A DNA stretch of 64,000 bases from Bdellovibrionales bacterium. Its GTDB lineage: Bacteria > Bdellovibrionota > UBA1018. Location: positions 215,619-279,618 of the forward strand of contig JAFEAP010000006.1 of the NCBI GenBank assembly GCA_018266355.1. Direction: 5' to 3'. A model generated the notes under the pieces. That model was not told the DNA's origin, made no database searches, and saw nothing but the letters and a program-made list of their open reading frames with translations. The translations under genes were made by a program, and so were the position numbers. Shown one piece after another: positions 52,383 to 60,134 of the stretch (position 1 is the first letter of the stretch; every line of letters starts with the position of its first letter).

Positions 52383-52991
52383 GTAGAGTGGGAAGGGCGT
52401 GAATGCGTCTTGATCCCCGGAGATCTGGCGGACGAGGCGTTTTGTCGCAAAGCCGTCAAGACCGCGGCACGGAAACTCGGCGGCCTGGATATCCTCGTGA
52501 GCAACGCCGCACACCAGATGCGCATGTCTTTCCTCGACGAAATCACCTCGCGCGAGTGGGAGCGCACCTTTCGGGTGAACATCTTCGCCTATTTCCACGT
52601 CGCGAAGGCGGCGGTGCCGCTGATGAAAGCGGGTTCGGCGATCATCGCGACGAGTTCCGAGACCGCCGATCTCGGACCCAAAGAGCTGCCGGACTATTCG
52701 GCGACGAAAGGCGCGATCAATACCTTCACGCGATCCCTCGCCCAGATGCTGCTCGAGAAAGGGATTCGCGTGAACGCCGTCGCTCCCGGTCCCGTTTGGA
52801 CCCCGCTGAACGTTTCCGACCAAGGCACCTCGGAGAAAAAGATTCGCATTTTCGGCAAAAAGCAACCGATCCATCGCCCGGCCCAGCCCGAGGAGATCGC
52901 CCCGGCGTATGCCTTCCTCGCGTCGGAAGCCGACTCGAGCTACATCTCGGGCGCGGTGCTAGCGGAAACCGGCGGATTGCCGATTCGCTGA
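52383..52991 (+). pseudogene. 5'-truncated short-chain dehydrogenase/reductase
   Basis: The catalytic half of an SDR remains: NAAHQ-type motif, ATSSE, and YSATKGAI (Tyr-x-x-x-Lys), then PVWTPL and a C-terminal GAVLAETGGLPIR. The first 70-80 residues, with the Rossmann TGxxxGIG motif that binds NAD(P), are missing. The reading frame continues upstream without a plausible start into the LigD remnant. It resembles YhdF/GsiB-type 'general stress' SDRs. A functional enzyme is unlikely. Confidence 0.7.
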
Positions 52992-53153
52992 TCTCGACGC
53001 ATGACGACCTCGCGATCCCCGCTTACCGAGGGAAACGCCCCGGAATGCCGGATGGGCGTCGCGCGGTCTTTTTTGACACATTTTTCGGCCGCCGAGGTTA
53101 GGAGAGAATAAAATGTCGTCTTCCCTCCGCTGGACGTCGTCGAACGGGAATCC

Positions 53154-54569
53154 ATGAAACATAGGCCGTTTTCCATCACCGCCGCGCTCGTACGCCTCGC
53201 CTCCGCGACGGCGCTCGCTCTCGCGTTCGCGGGTTGCGAAAACGGAATCAAGGTGATCGGCTCGGAGACCTCGGACAGCGCGACGGTCGATCCGATTTCG
53301 GCCACGTTTCACCTCCGGAACACGAGGGCCGGACTCGAATTGAAAGTGAACCAAGGCGAAGCGGGTAGCGTCTATTACGCCGTCTACGACGCGGATCCGG
53401 GCACCCTCACCGCGAGCGCGGTGAAAGCGGCCGCACTCGGATCGCTCGGAGGATCGCTCGTCGCCGGCGGCACGCTCGCGGTCGGTTCCGCGGGAGTCGA
53501 CACGACCGAAAACGTGAACACCCTCGCCGACAAACAGCTTTACACCGTCTTCGCCGTCGCCGAGGGCACGAGCGGCCTCGACACCGACGCCCACGTGAAG
53601 AAGTACTCGAAGGTCCTCCCGAAAGGAATGACCCAGCTCAGCTTCTCGAAGGTCACCGGTGCTTCGGCGGGCACGCTCGTCCGCTACGCGGCGGCCGTCC
53701 CGCAGGACTATTACTACAATCCGACGAAGGACTACCCGATCCTGATTTGGATCCACGGAAACGGCGAAAGCGCGAACGACGCCTCGAACGCGGAAACGAA
53801 CTTCACGAACGTCGCCGGATTCCTCGGGCCGTTCAAGCGGCTGAATAACGACCTGAACGACATCCCGATGGTCGTCATCGCCGCCCAGTGCAACTACGCC
53901 TTCTTCTCCTGCGCGAACCAATCGGACGCGTCCCTGCACAAGGAGGCCTACGACGACGCGATCACGAAGTTCCGCACGGATTCGAAACGGGTCTACGTCG
54001 CCGGCATCAGTTACGGCGGCCAGGGCACCGTGCGCTTCGCCTCGACTTATCCGACGCTCGTTTCCGCGGCCGTCGCGACGGCGACCGACCAAGCCGGATT
54101 CTCGGACGCCGCCCTTTGCGCGAGCCTCGGCGCGAACAACGTCGCGATGTGGGTGCTGAACGACGAGAACGACTCCGTCTTCGGACACGCCGGGATGGAG
54201 AGCATGGTCTCGAACCTTCGTTCCTGCGCTTCCTACACGAACGCGCTGGCGAAACCGCGAATCACCGTTTTCTCCCCGGTTTCCTGGCCGAACACGATCG
54301 AAAGCCACGGCTCGGTCGAGAACCTCTCGTTCCGGCTTCCGTTTTGGAACGGTTCCGCGTGGCGCTACTGGGACGGAGCCGCAGAGCAGAACGACACGAA
54401 CCCGCCGACCCATCCCGCGGAATTCGGCCTCGAGCTCGCCTCCGCCACCCCCGGAAACACCCCCGCTCCGACGGTCATCGCCCAAGACTCGCTCGTCACG
54501 GTGGGAACGGCTCACGGAGTGACGCTTACGAGCCTCTACGACTACCTGCTGCTTTTCAGTAAGCCTTAA
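53154..54569 (+). CDS. Lipoprotein alpha/beta-hydrolase (esterase/depolymerase-like)
   Basis: 471 residues. Lipobox LALAFAGC (Cys near residue 25). A beta-rich domain of about 150 residues precedes an alpha/beta hydrolase: oxyanion IHGNGE, nucleophile Ser in GISYGGQG, an Asp in NDENDSVFGH, and a possible His in ESHGS. The pattern is closest to PHB-depolymerase/feruloyl-esterase-like hydrolases. Probably an outer-membrane-attached hydrolase. Substrate unknown. A TTGACA lies at 53073-53078, but no strong -10 follows. Confidence 0.7.
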   Translation: MKHRPFSITAALVRLASATALALAFAGCENGIKVIGSETSDSATVDPISATFHLRNTRAGLELKVNQGEAGSVYYAVYDADPGTLTASAVKAAALGSLGGSLVAGGTLAVGSAGVDTTENVNTLADKQLYTVFAVAEGTSGLDTDAHVKKYSKVLPKGMTQLSFSKVTGASAGTLVRYAAAVPQDYYYNPTKDYPILIWIHGNGESANDASNAETNFTNVAGFLGPFKRLNNDLNDIPMVVIAAQCNYAFFSCANQSDASLHKEAYDDAITKFRTDSKRVYVAGISYGGQGTVRFASTYPTLVSAAVATATDQAGFSDAALCASLGANNVAMWVLNDENDSVFGHAGMESMVSNLRSCASYTNALAKPRITVFSPVSWPNTIESHGSVENLSFRLPFWNGSAWRYWDGAAEQNDTNPPTHPAEFGLELASATPGNTPAPTVIAQDSLVTVGTAHGVTLTSLYDYLLLFSKP

Positions 54570-54649
54570 GGGTTCGTCAAAAGCCCATCGTCTTCCGCGC
54601 TTTCCGCGGCCGAGCGTCCGGGTCATAATCGAGGACGGAGGATGTCGGT

Positions 54650-55558
54650 ATGAGAATCGAGTGGGCGTTCGTATTCGCGGCGATCGGAACCGCGTCGGCG
54701 GCGGATCTTCCGCCCGAGGTGCTGGGCGCTTGGAACGTCCAGGGGTTCTACGGTCGCTCGTTCGCGGCGTACACGATCTCCGCCGACGGGTCGGTCACGA
54801 CCGTCGTCCCGCGCGTCGCGAACCCCGCCTCCGATAACATGACCAACCAGGACATGAAGAGCCACTGGATGGCGGGCGGAAAAGTCGTTTCGCTCGGCGA
54901 CGGGAAATACGTTTTCCGGAACGAGAAGTTCTTCGACTCGATCGGTCCGTGGCCGCCGGCGCAGAAAGCATCGAAGGAAGGGATTCCGTTCCACATCGAT
55001 TCGTCCTCTTCTCCGGCGAAGATCGTTTGGGACGCTTCGCCCGAATTGAAACGCTTCTTTCCCGACAACGCGAAGATGACGGACGACGAACTCGCGAAAG
55101 CGAAGGCCGCCGTCGAACCCTTCCGTTTCGAGACCGAGAAGAGTCCGTGGACCTTTTCCGGCGCGACCGAATGCCAGGACGCTTCGGTCGCACCGGGGCA
55201 CGCGCCTCGCGGAGGATCCCCGAAACTTTTCGATGCCCTGACGAAATCGGGGCCCGTCCGTTTCGCGCGCAGCGATTCGGCGCTCAAGGCCGTTTTCACG
55301 AACAAGGAAAAGCTCGAGGCCACTTACACTCCTTCCGCCCTCGAGAAAAGTATCCAGATCAATTCCGGCCAGGAAAGCCTCACCTTGCTCGATCAGGGCG
55401 AGGTCGAGGGCAAACCGGGAACCCACCGGTTTCGCGCGAACGTCGGCGGAAGGTGCGCCGAAATCCTCGCGACGAACCAAACCGCGACCGGGGGCACGGC
55501 AAGCGGAGGAACGGCTTCGTCGAACTCGAACACTTCGGGTTCGATCACGAATCCGTGA
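54650..55558 (+). CDS. Exported protein of unknown function
   Basis: 302 residues. Signal peptide MRIEWAFVFAAIGTASA, strong SD (GGAGGATG). The N-terminal part has PPEVLGAWNVQGFYG, a lipocalin-like opening (GxW), followed by alternating strands. The C-terminus is a Gly/Ser/Thr/Asn repeat (TATGGTASGGTASSNSNTSG), probably disordered. Two Cys pairs are possible. No firm family. Followed by an intrinsic terminator. Confidence 0.6.
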   Translation: MRIEWAFVFAAIGTASAADLPPEVLGAWNVQGFYGRSFAAYTISADGSVTTVVPRVANPASDNMTNQDMKSHWMAGGKVVSLGDGKYVFRNEKFFDSIGPWPPAQKASKEGIPFHIDSSSSPAKIVWDASPELKRFFPDNAKMTDDELAKAKAAVEPFRFETEKSPWTFSGATECQDASVAPGHAPRGGSPKLFDALTKSGPVRFARSDSALKAVFTNKEKLEATYTPSALEKSIQINSGQESLTLLDQGEVEGKPGTHRFRANVGGRCAEILATNQTATGGTASGGTASSNSNTSGSITNP

Positions 55559-55595
55559 ACGGCCGCGGACGAGGCGAGCGATTCCGGCCTGAAAA

Positions 55596-55628
55596 GAAAA
55601 AGGATCACCCAGCGAGGTGATCCTTTTA
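55596..55628. terminator. Intrinsic terminator
   Basis: AAAAAGGATCACC and GGTGATCCTTTT form a 12-bp stem with short A and T runs at the ends, just after the 54650-55558 gene. Confidence 0.8.
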
Positions 55629-55761
55629 GATGGTTGGGACCACTCCATCCTAGGCGAACCACTAACGGTAAAACGAGAGTTTCCGATCCGGTGGAGAAAA
55701 CGCGCTAAGAATAGGCCTAAGCTGGCAATCTAAGGCTCTTATTTCTGCGCTGGAGGTAAAT

Positions 55762-55926
55762 ATGACTAATATGGACATTCGCGACCTGGTTAAAGCTATC
55801 GCCCTGGTAATCGGCATTTCCCTAACTTTGGGGCAGTTTGATCGACTTCGGGATTACGCGCTGAAGGAAGGGATTCGCGCCATTACCTACGCGGACTACA
55901 AGCCAGTATATTTTTTCGGGCGATAA
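55762..55926 (+). CDS. Small membrane-associated peptide
   Basis: 54 residues from ATG 55762, with GGAGG 6 nt upstream. It starts with an amphipathic helix and a hydrophobic stretch (LVKAIALVIGISLTLGQF), then a basic, aromatic tail (YADYKPVYFFGR). Codon use is balanced and the frame is uninterrupted. It stands alone upstream of the metal-efflux genes. No family known. The SD and clean frame make translation likely. Confidence 0.45.
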   Translation: MTNMDIRDLVKAIALVIGISLTLGQFDRLRDYALKEGIRAITYADYKPVYFFGR

Positions 55927-55964
55927 CCCTACAAAAAGATGAATAAAATTCACCGGCTCAAGAT

Positions 55965-55993
55965 TTGACGCTCTATAACCGAGATGTTAGATA
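55965..55993 (+). promoter_or_regulatory. Promoter of the metal-efflux gene set
   Basis: TTGACG (55965-55970), 17 nt, TAGATA (55988-55993), 11 nt before ATG 56005. It rules out the ATG at 55984, which lies within the promoter. Possible operon promoter. Confidence 0.6.
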
Positions 55994-56004
55994 GGTTATC
56001 CCGC

Positions 56005-56355
56005 ATGCAGAAAATCATTTCGCTCATCGCAGCACTCATGATTTTTGCCTTCTCCTTCCTCGGAGAGGACGTGCATGTCTCGTCGTCCTGTTCCGATTCG
56101 GCCATCGTCCAATCGGCGAACTCGGGCGTCTGCGGCGCGACTATCACGGCTATGACTAAGGCTCACTCAGACGCCGCTGCAGACTTTGGGGTTTCAATGC
56201 ACGACTGCCATTTCGGCCACTGTGCATTCACCCTTCTTCTTCCCGCTCAAGCTTCCACTCCGAACCCGCTCGTCGGTAAGGGCGTCGTCAGACTCCATGC
56301 CTTCATTCAGAGCGGTTTTCGTTCGGAGACCCTCCGCCCTCCGTCACTCGCCTAA
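56005..56355 (+). CDS. CzcI-like small exported protein
   Basis: 116 residues from ATG 56005. Signal-like start (KIISLIAALMIFAFSFLG). Cys/His-rich core (SCSDSA, VCGATI, MHDCHFGHCAFTLLLPAQ). Short proteins with HxxHCAF near the middle precede czc/cnr operons (CzcI-type, DUF2946-like). Their role may be regulation or periplasmic metal handling. Lower GC than core genes. First gene of the efflux set. Confidence 0.5.
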   Translation: MQKIISLIAALMIFAFSFLGEDVHVSSSCSDSAIVQSANSGVCGATITAMTKAHSDAAADFGVSMHDCHFGHCAFTLLLPAQASTPNPLVGKGVVRLHAFIQSGFRSETLRPPSLA

Positions 56356-56488
56356 TACTTTCTCTCTCCCTTTAAGATCGTAGCTTCCCCTCAGGAAAAG
56401 CCGCGTCCTTAAAGCGTCGTTTCTATTTTTACCCATCAACTCACCACTCACGCGGTTATCGCGTGAGGTTTCTGAAAGGATAATTGCT

Positions 56489-57211
56489 GTGAAACCATTC
56501 ATTACTCTCATTCTCGTTCCCTTAATGCTTTCGGCTCTCAGCGGATGCAGCGGCCAGGACGACAGTCAAGTCGCCGAGCGTGCTCGCTTGGAAGGAAAGG
56601 CTCAAGCTGAAGAACAACTGAAGAAAGATCGCGAGCTCCTCGATGAACAGACGCGGAAGCAAAGAGAGCTGCAAGAAGAGCAAATCGCAAAGCAGCGCGA
56701 ACTCCAGGACGAGCAGATCAAGAAAGAACGTGGCGCCACCGACGCTCGGGCAAAGGAAATGGAGAAGTCTCTCGCAAAATTGCAGGACTTCTATGAAGAC
56801 AACTCTGGCGTCTACGAAGGCTCAATGACACGCGGATCGGATAAATTCAGTATCCGGATCACGCTTTCTCCGAGCATTCCTCGCTATTCCGACTCCCGCA
56901 CGAGAATGCCATCTGAAATTGAGGCCGATCTGACGGCGCTTGCGTACAACGCGCAGATCGTTCAGTGGATTCCGCCGAGCAAAGATGCCGTGGGCTGCCG
57001 AATCAATGGATTGAAGCCTAATACCAAGAAGGGCACTCTGAACGTAATCTCGCCTGATTGCCCGAGCGGATATTCCCTCGTTCTGAACCGCACCAATATC
57101 TCAGGCACGGCCCAATCAGAGACGAATCCAGATGCTTTCGATATCTACGCGGAGCGTACCTCCAAATCCGCTCCGGCTACTAAAAAGCCGGCGAAGAAAG
57201 CGGGGAACTAG
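56489..57211 (+). CDS. Lipoprotein with coiled coil
   Basis: 240 residues from GTG 56489. Lipobox LSALSGCS (Cys20). A heptad-like charged helix of about 70 residues (repeated REL-x-EEQI-x-KQREL) follows. The C-terminal domain (about 100-225) contains a possible disulfide (GCRINGL and DCPSGY), ending in a Lys/Ala tail. The stop is 2 nt before the next start, so it belongs to the efflux set. Function unknown. A periplasm-spanning spacer is a guess. Confidence 0.6.
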   Translation: MKPFITLILVPLMLSALSGCSGQDDSQVAERARLEGKAQAEEQLKKDRELLDEQTRKQRELQEEQIAKQRELQDEQIKKERGATDARAKEMEKSLAKLQDFYEDNSGVYEGSMTRGSDKFSIRITLSPSIPRYSDSRTRMPSEIEADLTALAYNAQIVQWIPPSKDAVGCRINGLKPNTKKGTLNVISPDCPSGYSLVLNRTNISGTAQSETNPDAFDIYAERTSKSAPATKKPAKKAGN

Positions 57212-57213
57212 CC

Positions 57214-58446
57214 ATGAAGCGATTCATGATTTCATCCCTTCTTCTCGTCAGCCTGGGAGCGCAGGCAGCCGTTTACCCGGTTACGCTTGACGACGTTACT
57301 GCAAAGGTCACGAAAGAAAACTACTTCGTCCTCGAGAATGCTGAACGAGTCTATCAGGCGAAATCCACCGTCCAACTCGCTCGAAGAAACCTTCTTCCGA
57401 AAATCAATATTTGGAGGATTGTCGAGAGCGTAAGTAACGGTCCGCTCGGGCTCATTGGTATTGTCACTGATATCTGTCCGTTCCTAGTACCGAATAATTG
57501 GTTTCGAGTCGGCGAAGAAAAGCTTTTCGCCGAGGCTACTGCGAATGGGTATCGAGCACTCTGGGCAAATGAGCTTCTCACTGCGCGCGGTCTTCTTTTG
57601 CAGGCCGGGCTTGATGAAAAGCTTCTAGAACAGGTTCAGGAGAACTCGAAAGACCTCGATTCTCTCTCCTCGATGGTTAAAAGCCGCGAAGCCATGGGTT
57701 CGATGCCTGCAGGAAGCGTAAAGCAATTCGAGGTCCGCCAACTCTCCGTTCAGGAGGAAATTCGCGGATTACAGAAGGTGATTCAGGATAACCGCTCTCA
57801 ACTCGCTTATTTGCTGGGCCTTCCAGGAAATGATGAAGCTGTTCCGAGTCAGATTCGGTACGTGAACCCGGAAGAAGCTAAACCGATTTCTTATGACTCT
57901 TATGAGTCGCGTCTGCTCGCAGCAGCCTTCGAGCTGAAGCAATACGACTCTCTTTTACGAGCCGCAGACAAGGTGAAGAAAGGCCGGTACTTTAACTTCC
58001 TGGGCACATCCTCGCTTGGTCAAAGTGCGGCGGGATCGGTATTTGATACTCTTCCGCAACAAGACGGCCTCGGATTCGGATTAGGACCTAGCGTTCGCAT
58101 CGTGAAATCCGAAAAGCGGCTCCTAGAAATCCAACGCGAAGCAGTTCAAGAGACGCTGAAGAAAAGCCTCAAAGTGCTCGTTGAATCCTTCAATCTCGAC
58201 CTTCTTTCGCGGGAAGACGCAATTCAGCGAGTCGAAAAGACGAACGCGATTTGGAAGTTGCTTACGGATCGAGCCCGTCTAGGAGCAAATGTCGGCGTCT
58301 TTGAACTGGTCGAAGCGTCACGTAATCGAGTCGAAGCGATTTCGGCCTATCACGGCATCGAAACGCGCCTTCTGCTTGGTTTAGATCGATTGAATCGCCT
58401 GATGTACTGGGATGCCTATCGGGTTGCCGAAGGTCCACTGCCTTAG
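57214..58446 (+). CDS. TolC-family outer membrane protein
   Basis: 410 residues. Signal peptide MKRFMISSLLLVSLGAQA. Long helices of the TolC type (LQKVIQDNRSQLAYLLGLPG, RLLAAAFELKQYDSLLRAA) and a central transition DGLGFGLGPSVRI. It would form a trimeric outer-membrane channel. It is the first of two TolC-like genes in a row, which is unusual for one RND operon. The barrel strands are less clear than in the next gene. Confidence 0.75.
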   Translation: MKRFMISSLLLVSLGAQAAVYPVTLDDVTAKVTKENYFVLENAERVYQAKSTVQLARRNLLPKINIWRIVESVSNGPLGLIGIVTDICPFLVPNNWFRVGEEKLFAEATANGYRALWANELLTARGLLLQAGLDEKLLEQVQENSKDLDSLSSMVKSREAMGSMPAGSVKQFEVRQLSVQEEIRGLQKVIQDNRSQLAYLLGLPGNDEAVPSQIRYVNPEEAKPISYDSYESRLLAAAFELKQYDSLLRAADKVKKGRYFNFLGTSSLGQSAAGSVFDTLPQQDGLGFGLGPSVRIVKSEKRLLEIQREAVQETLKKSLKVLVESFNLDLLSREDAIQRVEKTNAIWKLLTDRARLGANVGVFELVEASRNRVEAISAYHGIETRLLLGLDRLNRLMYWDAYRVAEGPLP

Positions 58447-58458
58447 ACTGGAGAATGA

Positions 58459-59703
58459 ATGGCCCCCGCTATAAAAACTGCCAATTGGGTATTTTTCGCT
58501 CTGCTCACGGTGAGTTCGGCGCTTGCCGATGAGCCGCCGTGTAGGAGCGCTGCAAACCTAGTCGATGCTCTCGCTTGCGTCCGAGCAAATGAGCCCGCAT
58601 TTCGAAACGCCATGGACGGCGCGAAGGAAGCAGAAGAGCTCGAAAGCTCGGCCTATCGACTCATCAATCCAGAGTTTGGGGTGGATTACCTAAGTGGAAA
58701 TAGCTTCGGGGATGTTCAGCGGGAAGCAAACGCTTCGCTTCTTTTCACTCTGGAACTGGGCGGAAAACGATCCGCCCGGGCAATGGTACTCAACGCTGAA
58801 GGCTTAACTCTTAAAGCCGATGCCTTCGACCAGAGAATCACGGCCCTGACGGAACTCGGCGGAGCGGTATTACGTTTACACCAGCTTCAACGCGAAAAGG
58901 CGGTCCTCGAGGAGTCACTGGAGACTTTCCGAGGCATCATTCGCCTTTATCGTTCACGCGGACAACTTCCGCCCGAACAGCGGGTCAGCTTAAATGCTTT
59001 CGAACTCATTACGCTCGACTACGGTAAGCGCCTTCTTGAAAACGAGGCCGAGCTGGTTCGAGTTCAGGTGCGGACCCAGCGTCTCTTCGGAGAAAACTCG
59101 AAAGGTCAGTCACTCGATATCTCCAAATTCACCGTCGATTTAAAGGTCGCATCAAGGACCTTAGACGAGTGGATTGAAAATACTCCTGAAATGCTGAGAC
59201 TTCGTTCGGAGCAGAGAAAAGCCGAAGGCGAATTCGCTATGGCGCGGGCGGAAACATGGCCGGATCTGAAAATCGGGCCATCGATTAAGCAAGTTACGAG
59301 TGGACCGATTTCCTATAATATGGCGGGTTTCGCGGTTTCATTTCCGATCCCGATTCTGTCTTGGAATGGGGCCTTGCGGACGTCGCGGGAAATCACCGAA
59401 AAACGAGTCCAAGCAAAAGCAAAATGGGAAGCGCAGGATGTTCGTTCTCAATATTCGGCTACCCTTACCCAGCTTGAAAAAATCGCAACGCTTCTTCGTG
59501 AAACTCCGGCAGAGGCGGATATCCAGCGGAAACACGGGACAACGGAATCCTTTTTTCAGCGCGGCCTGGTCAGTGGAGCGCTCATTATCGAAGCCCACCG
59601 ATCCCTGGTCGACTATTACCAAACGAAACATGGGCTAGAACGACAGTTCCTTGAAGATTCATTGAAAGTACAAGCTCTGGCAAACGCGCGAGGCCAACCA
59701 TGA
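58459..59703 (+). CDS. CzcC-like outer membrane efflux protein
   Basis: 414 residues. Signal peptide (WVFFALLTVSSALA). TolC-family helical repeats: NPEFGVDY near the start of the barrel region, LLFTLELGGKRSAR, and the mirrored ISYNMAGFAVSFPIPILSWN, as in CzcC/CusC. It overlaps the adaptor gene by 4 nt, so it belongs to the RND pump. It forms the outer-membrane exit channel for metal ions. Confidence 0.85.
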   Translation: MAPAIKTANWVFFALLTVSSALADEPPCRSAANLVDALACVRANEPAFRNAMDGAKEAEELESSAYRLINPEFGVDYLSGNSFGDVQREANASLLFTLELGGKRSARAMVLNAEGLTLKADAFDQRITALTELGGAVLRLHQLQREKAVLEESLETFRGIIRLYRSRGQLPPEQRVSLNAFELITLDYGKRLLENEAELVRVQVRTQRLFGENSKGQSLDISKFTVDLKVASRTLDEWIENTPEMLRLRSEQRKAEGEFAMARAETWPDLKIGPSIKQVTSGPISYNMAGFAVSFPIPILSWNGALRTSREITEKRVQAKAKWEAQDVRSQYSATLTQLEKIATLLRETPAEADIQRKHGTTESFFQRGLVSGALIIEAHRSLVDYYQTKHGLERQFLEDSLKVQALANARGQP

Positions 59704-60134
59704 AATCCCTCTTAAAAGCCCTTTTGGCTCTTTTCGTCCTTACGGCAAACGCTTTCGCCCACGGAGGCGGCGAAGCCGAAATCGAAGTCGGTCCTGATAA
59801 AGGCGTAATCGAGATCACCAAAGATAAGGCGTTCAAGCTAGCCCCCGAAGCGAAGCAAACGTTCGGCTTAAAAGCGATTCCTTATACCTCCGGACCCATC
59901 ACACTCCCGAATCGGGCGATCGTCCATGCGCTCAAGGAATCGCAGATCTTTCGTCTTCGAGGCGACTATCTGAAGATCGTCCATTTTAAGACGGTAAAGC
60001 AGACCGAACAGTCGATCGTGATCGAATCCCACGAGCTTCAATCAGGCGATCAAGTTGTCACCGACGGGGTTGGATTTCTTCGCATCATTGCTGCCCAAGT
60101 CGGCGAGGAAGAAGAGGCGGATCATCATGATTAA
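59700..60134 (+). CDS. Miniature CzcB-like periplasmic adaptor
   Basis: 144 residues with a signal peptide (LLALFVLTANAFA). The mature part starts with HGGGEAEIEVG and ends ADHHD, both possible metal ligands. Its middle matches the C-terminal membrane-proximal part of CzcB-type adaptors (LPNRAIVHALKE, LQSGDQVVTDGVGFLRII). The lipoyl, alpha-hairpin and beta-barrel parts of normal adaptors (350-500 residues) are absent. It overlaps the pump gene by 8 nt. It is either a reduced adaptor or a fragment. Confidence 0.65.
   Translation: MKSLLKALLALFVLTANAFAHGGGEAEIEVGPDKGVIEITKDKAFKLAPEAKQTFGLKAIPYTSGPITLPNRAIVHALKESQIFRLRGDYLKIVHFKTVKQTEQSIVIESHELQSGDQVVTDGVGFLRIIAAQVGEEEEADHHD

Noticed and set aside
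53073..53114. Promoter TTGACA plus TAAAAT before the lipoprotein hydrolase
   Set aside because: The two hexamers are 30 nt apart, too far for one promoter. Noted only as a -35 look-alike.
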